A stretch of 64,000 nt of DNA, taken from Welwitschia mirabilis. Its lineage: Eukaryota > Gnetophyta > Gnetopsida > Welwitschiales. The DNA is taken from positions 178,530,085 through 178,594,084 of the forward strand of contig JBOZIK010000001.1 of the NCBI GenBank assembly GCA_051453625.1, given 5' to 3'. Below, one piece after another: positions 56,504 through 64,000 of the stretch (positions are counted from its first letter, which is position 1; each line of letters opens with the position of its first letter). The notes under the pieces were generated by a model that did no database searches, was not told the DNA's origin, and saw only the letters and a program-made list of their open reading frames with translations. The position numbers and the translations under genes were made by a program.

Positions 56504-59500
56504 GAATAAAGTTTTGACTTACATTATTAGAGGAAGATAAAATACAAACTCTTATAAAAAACCAATGAAAAATAGGTAAAGCAATTACAGATTGAGGAGG
56601 ACACATTCTACATAGAGGATAAAATCAAAACGTGCAAGTGGACAATGCCTTAGACTAAAAACTACTAGCAAGATAAAGGGTACCCTTATCACTTTACAAG
56701 TAGGTAGCATTTCTACCAATAAAAGATGAATGGTTGAAAACTTCCATAACTTTAAAATTCTAATAGAATCATAAAAATAAGAAAGAGAAAAAAGAAAAAA
56801 GAAAAGAAGGAGAAATTAGTCTCCTAACTACTACTGAATAATCAAACAAATGGTTGAAGTTTCCTATGAAAGAAATCTACAAAACTAACAAGATATCTCC
56901 AAGCTTATTAGTATAATATTTCATTTTTTTTTATGTATCTTATCTTTGGGCATGAAGTAATAGACCACTATAGTCCTTTTATTTGCTAGAACATCTTTGC
57001 ATTATTTATGTTGATAGTTTTTACCAAGGCCTCTTAGGCCATATGTATATTCTTGTCCACATGCTAAATCAAGATAAATTTTTTCTAAGCCTTAAAAATT
57101 TAATCACATAAAGCTTTAAGCTTAATATTTAATACTATGTAACTATCCTTCATCTTCTTGATTAACTCTACTTTATCATACTTCACTTCTTCTTTTGATT
57201 CTAATGAGATTTTCCTATTACTTATTTCTAGAGTGGCTTCTGTTTGAACTTTGCTACCTAACAAGTCTTTAAACTCTAAATATTTTCCTTTTCTTTCATT
57301 ACTCTTCTTATTTTCCTCATCATTGAATATAATAGCTTCTGGTTATTACTGGGCCTTATGATGATTCAATTATTAGGCCATTTAATATGCTTGATTCTAT
57401 GTCTACTAAGCTGAATCTTAAGTGGGATGTTCTTGAACCTCATTATTCCCATGCATCATGTTATCTTAGGCTAGGGAAATATATCCCTACTTCTCTTGCT
57501 AGTTATTCTATTTTACTAGTATTACTTCTTTTTCCTTTTAGCTACGCTAACTTAACATCCTTTGGGGCAAAATGAGTTCTTAACATACTATTCCTCTTAC
57601 TTTTATATCTTGAGGGGCCTAACCCTCCTAAGTGGAAACCCCTATTTCACTCCCTTTTCCCATAAGTTTCTATTGAGTACTTGATACTCTTACTCTAGTA
57701 TTATTCCCATGCAAAATCTTTACAAGCTTCTTAATTAAACATGAACAACTATTACTTAGATTTCTCTTATAATTATTAATGAAAAAGATGGAGAGGTTTA
57801 GGCTCCTTCTTTTCTTTAGGGCTAATAAAAAACTAAAATAGAGCTCTTTTAATTTTGAATGATTTTCATTCTATATTAGATGTATGTTCACAACTTTTGT
57901 CATGATATTCTATAACAACTAGAGTTATATCTTTTTTATAAAGCCCTTAGATCTTATAAGTGCCTTTCCTTTAAAAAATCTATCTGCATGAGTTACACCT
58001 ATAAATGATAATAAAATCAGATCCCCTTCCTCTCTTAATCTTGTAGCTTAAGCTATCACCTAAGTGGACACCACAAGCCTATGTCTTCCTACAATAATTT
58101 TACCATTTCTTACCACTTGATCTATTTTAAAATTTAGGTTTTCTTTTAGCTCAAGTAATGGTTCTCATCCTATCTCTTGTATTTTCACTAAAGATCTCAT
58201 TTTCTCTAAATTTTTTCTCATTCACCAGTTTAAATTGGGGGGTGTTTCCCCATTTTATTTAGAAAATTTAAGTTCAAAATATTTTCTTATTTTCTCACAA
58301 ATCTACTTTATGTTCTATTAAACATTTAAAAACATTTTTCTATTTTATGCTATCCATGAGAAATAGAGTATAGCATCATAGAACTTACTAGACATATTCA
58401 AGACCTTCTCCCAAATGGCCACTAAAACTTGTTCCCATTACACAACTATCATAATTGGGTAAATTAGAATAGATATTTAGTGATTTCTTGCTTGATATAA
58501 TATTTTCATTTCATTTGAACCTTATAGCCACTTCACTTTAGGGTTACCATGCTCATAACTTTTCCCTTTACAATCAAGCATTTATGCACCCTGTACTTTA
58601 CCTATTGCACCTTTTTAGCATGTGTTTTATAGTAATTTTTTTACTTCATAATTCTTAATTAAGATTTTTCTTTCACTAATTACTCTTCCATTCAAGGTAT
58701 TTATGTCATCTACTTCTTATAATATGAAACTAGTTTTTTTCCTATCATCTTTTCTAATTGATTTATTCCCCTATCAATGACTTTGATCTTTAAATAGGGG
58801 TAAGTTTTCCTTCTTCTGTAATATTTCTCTTTTAGTTTTACTCTTTGCTTTAGCCAAACCTTACCTAGATTTATTTCTTAGATCTTGTTTGGGCAGTATT
58901 CTCCTAGCCCTTTAAAGCACCAAAATGGAATGTCTTTACTTCCTATTTTTGATATAGTTATATCTTCTAACTGATTCCTTCCTGTACATGAGAATTGTCT
59001 AAAGGCAAAATCCTGTTATTTGTTTTTTTTACTTCTTCTATTTATGCCTCAAAATTATTTTTGATAAGAAAAATTCCCCCACCTCTAGGTTTTTTTACAA
59101 TGTTTACTTTAGTTAGAAATATACTATTTTTTACATCCTGTATTTTTCACCTTCCTGATCCTACTGGTTTTGGTATGTCTTCTTATGTAATCACATGGGT
59201 TTTCTCTTCTTCTCTTCCTCCTTTTCATATGAAGTTATGAATTAACTTGTTAATAATTTCTTGAATTTTCTTCACTAAAAATCCTATTAAAATATTATAT
59301 CTTGCAATAGTTATTATTATAGTATTTCTTAGAATAATCTTTACTCTACTTGATAAGAACACGAGACTTGAACTATCACATTTCTTATCTATGTTTAAGA
59401 TTAATTCCTCTTAAGATATTAATCTATTCCATTTTAAGAATGATACTCTTAAGTAAATGTCTCTTTTAGATCCATATTTTATCTCTAAGGTTTTTACAAT

Positions 59501-59639
59501 TACCCTCTAGATGCTTGTTAAAGTATTCATGAAGTACACTTTTCTCTTCTACTAACTGATTATTAGTTTGTACTCTTTCATAAACTCCTCTAATTTTTTA
59601 TTTATATCTTTGATTTGTTGAATGTTTACCTCTAAGAAA

Positions 59640-60480
59640 ATAATTGAATCATCTACAAAGTACTTATAAATTATCTAAACCTTATACATAGTCAAGCCTT
59701 TCCCCTTCTTTCTCTTTCTATAATCCTATAAGATTTCAAATGCATTGATAAAAAATTATGATGATAGGAGTTCCTCCTATCATAGAACTCTTTCTATTTT
59801 AAAAAAATCCATAAATGTTTTATCTTACTTTGATACTAACTATGCTATTTTTTATGGCTACAGGATTAGTTTGATAAGATATAAGGAAAACTACTTCATA
59901 TCTAAAACATATTCTAGGAAACCTTAAGGGACACTATCATAGGATTTTTTTCATAGCTAATTTTAATGCACATGCCCTTATTGTTTCCTCTTAATAGAAT
60001 GAAGTATTTCATGATTGAATATTACCTATTTTAATAATACTTCTACTTTTTAAAAATCCTACTTATTTTGGTCTTATACACTTTAAAAGTAGGATTTGAT
60101 TCTATTCATCAACTACCTTAAGAGCTTGTATAGAACATACACACCCCAATGGGTATAAAATCCTAAACATCTACTTCTTCTTGTTTCTTTGAAATTCTAA
60201 TAACATGAGTATTATTTTAGGTATGAAGTACTAATATTACCTTCATGACTTTATCAAGGCATTTTCTACTAACATTTTTAACATTCCTTAGAATTTATAG
60301 AAAAATTTCACCATCCAACTATTTGAAATTGAGCTTTTATGTAGCTTTATTTTTCAAAGTACCTTCCAAACCTTATTTCTTTTTAACTTTCATAAAGGAT
60401 CTTTCTATGCAAAAACTAACATTTCAAGTAAGTATATTAGATTAAATTTACATTGGAAAAGATATTAAATTAGTTATTTT
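59640..60480 (-). pseudogene. L1 reverse transcriptase relic
   Basis: Minus-strand frames give 'NSWMVKFFYKF' (about 60330-60298; family G-P-D-G-F...F-F-x-K-F-W), then 'DFIPIGVCMFYTSS' (about 60161-60120; D-F-R-P-I-S-L-x-N-x-x-Y-K). 'RACALKLAMKKIL' (about 59975-59937; A-L-K-x-D-x-x-K-A-Y-D) comes next, and then 'YKYFVDDSIIFLEVNIQQIK' (about 59675-59615; F-A-D-D-x-x-x-F). Both Asp of the active site remain. Other key residues are gone: the Asp of the KLD motif is Ala and the R-Q-G-D-P block is unreadable. Order and spacing fit L1 ORF2. Confidence 0.75.
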
Positions 60481-60559
60481 ATCATAAAATGATGTCTCCT
60501 ATTCCTGTCATCATGTTTCATGAAATTATAAACTCTCTCATAACATTTTTACATTTATT

Positions 60560-61780
60560 ACTACTTTCTAAAAGATAGCATGTAAATTGAGAGAATTATA
60601 ATAGAAAATATTAGCACTATTACCTAGGTTACTATTAGTCTTTTAGAGAAAAATCTCTTCATCTTATGTTATTATATATTTATGGAAAGGACATTACATT
60701 CCACTTATGAAGTCCATTTGATGATGAATTAGATTCAACCTTTAACTTCAATGACACATGAACGAAGTATAAAATGACATGTCATAGTGACATGCAATAG
60801 TAATGAGGATAATTACATGCAAGAAACATGGGATGACATCCAATGAAAGCTCCATCATCATTTAAAGGAGATTTCATCATCTATTTTTTATAAGAACGTA
60901 AGGAATCCTCCATTAAGGCTACATGCCAAACTTTGTAACCTCATCCTAATATAATCATCTAAAAGTATAAACCCCCCTTTTGTAATCACCACCATCCACA
61001 TCATGATAAAGCTCTTCAAGCCTTCCCTTATCTATCTTAATCCCTCATTATAAGAGATATTTGATTATCAAAACATGGTTGGGAATACTTAGAGTGTTAG
61101 GATGCCATGGCTTTCTAAGGACCTCCCTCGGGAGAGAACTTATTCTAAGGCTAGTTTGAAAAATCTATTTAGCTTCATCTTTCTCCTTTGATGTAATGTA
61201 TTTTTTCGGTTTTTAATATAAGAATAAGTTATCCATTCCTTTATTACTAGTAAACATTAACATGGTACTAGTAATCTTTAAGTGAGACTATTTCTTATTT
61301 GAATATTAAGTAGTTATTCATTCTTTAATTTCTAGTACATGTTAACATAGTACTTTTAATCCTTAGATGAGACTACGTTGAGCTTTATTTCAAGAATATT
61401 ACAAAATATCATTAGAATAAAGGAGTGCTATTGGAAAAGCCAAACTAGACCTTTAGAGCATGTTTGTTTTCCTATGTCATCATCTGAAGTTAATCATAAT
61501 TATTAACAATTAATTTATATTTTAATTTGATTCTCATTACAAGAGTATAATTATTGTACTACTTTTATTAATATTACTACAACTATTCCTATGGAAGAAT
61601 AATATTGGGTACTTACTAGTTTATTTAACATTCACAGTTTACTAAAATGAATAACAACATTTCCTAGCAAATAGGAGGTCCTTTCCTTACTGGGATTCAG
61701 GCCAAAAAGTTGATATTTCATTATCCTATTTTATCATTCATAAATTTTAGAGAATTATAATTAAAGATTTTTAGATCTCA
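60560..61780 (+). repeat. LTR-like insertion inside the minus-strand L1
   Basis: The L1 linker (61860) and reverse transcriptase start (60450) are about 1 kb farther apart than in the plus-strand copy. The extra DNA looks like an LTR: TATA-like AAGTATAAACCCCCC at about 60966, pyrimidine-rich sequence after it, and a duplicated segment at 61227-61375. No second LTR or coding was found, so it may be a solo LTR. The ends are approximate. Confidence 0.45.
61227..61375 (+). repeat. Tandem duplication of about 80 bases
   Basis: Two copies start GTTATCCATTCCTTTATTAC (61227) and GTTATTCATTCTTTAATTTC (about 61310). Both continue through AACAT.GTACT and end in ATGAGACTA or GTGAGACTA. Differences are mostly transitions. 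Confidence 0.8.
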
Positions 61781-61900
61781 TTTTAGTTATATACTTGACT
61801 ATTTCTAACTTTCCAAATTATCGTGTTAATCTACCTTCTTTGGTTGATTACTTTAAAGAAAATCTTTGTATGTTTGTTTTCATTTCTTTACCACTTGATG
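61780..61900 (-). pseudogene. L1 ORF2 linker before reverse transcriptase
   Basis: The minus strand reads 'NENKHTKIFFKVINQRR' followed by a stop and 'INTI', matching W-L-x-E-G-D-x-N-T-K-F-F-H...R-R-x-x-N-T-I. The plus-strand L1 has the same block at 3976-4062. Confidence 0.6.
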
Positions 61901-62396
61901 TATGACATTTTATTCTAGTAATACTCCTACTATATTTTACTCTTGTGTAGCTTCCATAATTTCTACCACTCATTTTCTTATAGGTATAGTTCATTTTTAT
62001 ACCTCACTTAAATTTATCAAAGTTCTTGATTTAGCTCTTTCTTACTCTTAAATATTCTTTTCTAATATTTTCTATTCCCCAATCTTTTCTTTAATTCTTT
62101 TACATCTTTTCAAATTTTTAACATTCTTCTAAATATTTTAAATGGGCCTAAGGCTATTAATTTACTAATTTATTTCTAAAAACTCCTTTACTTCTTTCAC
62201 TTCTAACTAATAATTTTTGAAAGTGAAATGAAATTCCTTGGATTAACTTCATTTAGTAATAGCAATTTGGATCTATGACTTAAGAACCCTCTTCCACTTC
62301 ATTTTAAACTTTAATAATTATCTTCTAATAGGTCCATTAAAACTTTGCTTTATCTATTCTTAATTGAATATTATCATTACTTTTTCTTCTATTAGA

Positions 62397-62590
62397 TCAA
62401 GTGAAATGGGCCTTGTATATATGAAGGTCTATTAGATCAAGAGAACTTATCAAGTCATCTAGTTTTAATACTAATGAATTTAACCATCTCTTACTTTCTT
62501 TATTTTCAAATTTACACAAGGTTTTATTAAAGTCTTTATGATTATACCTTTCTGGTTCTCTAATTTTCCTTAGATTCATCCACACATTCT
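62397..62590 (-). pseudogene. L1 endonuclease relic (C-terminal part)
   Basis: The apurinic-type endonuclease nicks the target DNA so the LINE can be copied in. This 62-codon frame contains 'HKDFNKTLCKFENKESKRW', then 'LVLKLDDLISSLDLIDL' and 'KAHFT'. The pattern is that of the L1 endonuclease: G-D-F-N with Asp and Asn kept and Gly lost, E-K-x-G, F...I...L-x-D-L, G-x-x-F-T-W. The frame stops where F-T-W should continue, at a worn Trp codon. The S-D-H motif downstream was not found. Its place between ORF1 and the RT linker is right. Confidence 0.75.
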
Positions 62591-62689
62591 ATATTATTTT
62601 ATCATATTTTAGGGGCTATAATTTTTAATCTACCACTAAGTGATTTAGTATAACCTATCTATCTTTATCCTTTTGTGGTCCATACCATA

Positions 62690-63850
62690 GTTGGGGACCT
62701 ACTCTATATTTTATCTTTTATGAAATTTATTAAAGAACTCTTCTTTTTTTAATTTAGTTTTCTAAATACTTCCTGTTCCTTTAGTTTTATTCTTAATAAG
62801 CTCTTATAAGGCTTTATTTTTTATAGATGTTATCATACCCCTTATATTCTAATTTAAAATATTCATCTAATTTTTCTTTTTTAGAGGTTTGATTAACATT
62901 TCTAAAAGGGTCTTATAGGACTTATTTTTTATGTTTTTCAAATCCTTCTTTTTTGACTTTTCTAATATGAATGGACTTCCTACTTTCTTTATTTAAAGTT
63001 GTTCTTCTTCTTAACTTTTGTAATTCGATTCTAAGTTTGAATCATTTGTATAACTATTTTATAATGTTAAAAATATGTATAGGATTGATTTGTTATTTAT
63101 TTAGTTCAAATTTTGATTTTATTTTTCTTTTTGGGAAAATCTTCTTTTACTCTCTTTACTTCCACTCTTTTGAGAGAATTTGATTCTGGTTTAGATTCTC
63201 ATTTTGAGGGGTTAAATGCTTTCATCTCATTTCATTTATCTTTAGATGATTGGCCTCATTCATTCTTACACTTGGTTTGATAAAAGTATCTATCTTCCTC
63301 TATTTAGAAATATTTTTAAAATCCTTCTTATCCTTTCTAATCCTACATACTTTGTTACTATGCCCAAATGTTTTACAACTTATGCATTAGACTATTTTAC
63401 ATTTTTGTATGGCCTTTCCTTTACATTTTTTATGGATAATATCCTTTAATGCTAGATAGAATCTCTCTAAATATCTAACTACCTCATAGTATGAGCATAG
63501 GATGGCTATATTTTTAGATTCTACCTCCACTTCATTAGTATTAAGGCTATGTCTTATACTAAATTTTCTTAACTTTTTAATTGTCTTATTTCTATCTAAG
63601 AATAAAATCTAATAAGGACCATTTTACTCCCACTTATTATCACTGGGTCTAACTTTATAATCTCTCTAAATTAATCTGCTAGTTTTTTTTAATGAAATTT
63701 TGATTTCATAGAATGAGATTTATTCCTCTTAGTTTTATCCAAATTGATATTTTATAATATATCTTATTAAAGTTTCTCCTAGTCTTCAATGGATAAGATC
63801 AAGACCCCTTGCTCTACTAGAGCTATCACCTGAATTTATTTTATCCCCTT
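62690..63850 (-). pseudogene. L1 ORF1 relic with zinc knuckle
   Basis: The RNA-binding ORF1 protein. 'IWIKLRGINLILWNQNFI' (about 63745-63690) is the V-W-V-R-L-P-G-L-P-x-x-L-W block, followed by a Pro-Ser-x-x-S-Gly-Ser-Lys region matching the plus-strand copy. Then 'CISCKTFGHSNKVCRIRKDK' is a complete CX2CX4HX4C zinc knuckle (63386-63345). A basic region follows to about 62.9 kb, and 'VPNYGMDHKR' near 62690 may be the Y-G-P-W-M end motif. Unlike the copia knuckles, all four zinc ligands are intact. Frames shift several times. Confidence 0.7.
63345..63386 (-). other. Intact CCHC zinc-knuckle coding segment of the L1 ORF1
   Basis: Minus-strand codons TGC ATA AGT TGT ... CAT ... TGT give Cys, Cys, His, Cys at the exact 2-4-4 spacing. 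A TAG lies two codons upstream. Confidence 0.75.
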
Positions 63851-64000
63851 TCATTTCAAGGTTATCATTTTCTAATCACTTCCATAGTAGGTCTTGTTCT
63901 TGAAGATACAAATATGTGTATGAAATTTAACTTAAATGACTTTTATCTTCCATGTGATGCTCCAAATTTATCCTAATTTTAATAAATAATTTAAAAAAAA

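Larger units (their letters stand above)
56492..64000 (-). mobile_element. L1-type LINE, minus strand, 5' end beyond the window
   Basis: A T run at 56492-56503 is a poly(A) tail on the minus strand, following a 3' end TCAAAACTTTATTC. Going up, reverse transcriptase (about 60480-59640), the pre-RT linker (about 61860), endonuclease (62590-62397) and ORF1 with zinc knuckle (63850-62690) appear in the order of a plant L1. 56.5-59.6 kb should hold the ORF2 C-terminus and 3' UTR, but no motif was certain there. An insertion of about 1 kb separates linker and RT. It is the same family as the L1 at 1.6-12 kb. Confidence 0.75.

Noticed and set aside
57387-63449. Several plus-strand frames of 60-80 codons (57387, 58995, 59745, 60245, 62971, 63246)
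   Set aside because: They are antisense to the minus-strand L1 or lie in its insertion; hydrophobic content comes from T-rich sequence.
1-64000. tRNA, rRNA or host protein-coding genes
   Set aside because: None was recognised on reading; a tRNA or gene-prediction program could still find a small or intron-rich one that eye reading misses.

Overview
The window looks like heterochromatic, repeat-packed nuclear DNA of a flowering plant. It is strongly AT-rich, contains eleven N gaps, and holds no intact host gene, rRNA, tRNA or CRISPR that I could find. Every coding signal I could identify is a broken plant-type retrotransposon: Ty1/copia with tRNA-Met primer sites, Ty3/gypsy of the Athila/Tat type, a gag-only gypsy-like element, and L1-type LINEs. 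Stop codons inside these relics are nearly all TAA/TAG, where CAA, CAG or TGG would be expected. This fits long-term deamination of methylated cytosine. The species cannot be named from the sequence alone.

Layout, left to right. 1-170 is a scrap resembling the sequence beyond a gypsy integrase at 38.4 kb. About 1.6-4.4 kb is the 5' part of a plus-strand L1 LINE (ORF1, then the linker and start of ORF2 reverse transcriptase). A 7.1-kb copia element of SIRE-like build (element A, 4389-11480) sits inside it, and the L1 reverse transcriptase resumes at 11481-11976. 11977-21633 is a minus-strand gypsy-like element with 2.0-kb LTRs, a tRNA-Met primer site, only a gag relic, and a minisatellite. 21634-27251 holds copia element B, a minus-strand relative of A, whose LTR carries a primer-binding site on one side and a polypurine side on the other.

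27352-32275 is a plus-strand Athila/Tat-like gypsy relic (element C: gag, protease, reverse transcriptase, RNase H, integrase). Further on come a G-rich tract at 34.36 kb and a decayed plus-strand reading frame at 34.96-36.76 kb. 38440-44010 is a minus-strand gypsy relic (element D: integrase, reverse transcriptase, protease, a worn tRNA-Asp-type primer site, one LTR). 45.6-48.77 kb (element E) holds two more copies of the gag-end/protease region and one gag start. 49.9-56.4 kb contains weakly related repeat segments, an LTR-like segment, and an unidentified Asp/Asn-rich reading frame of about 300 codons kept in one frame apart from stops (about 55.44-56.42 kb). 56.49 kb to the end is a second L1 LINE, on the minus strand, with poly(A), reverse transcriptase, endonuclease and zinc-knuckle ORF1, and an LTR-like insertion.

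Nothing here looks able to make a complete product. The interest lies in nesting order, in elements whose two sides do not match the same host sequence, and in a non-autonomous copia family carrying a second unusual open reading frame. Element boundaries were read by eye and are exact only where LTR ends, primer sites or poly(A) are named.
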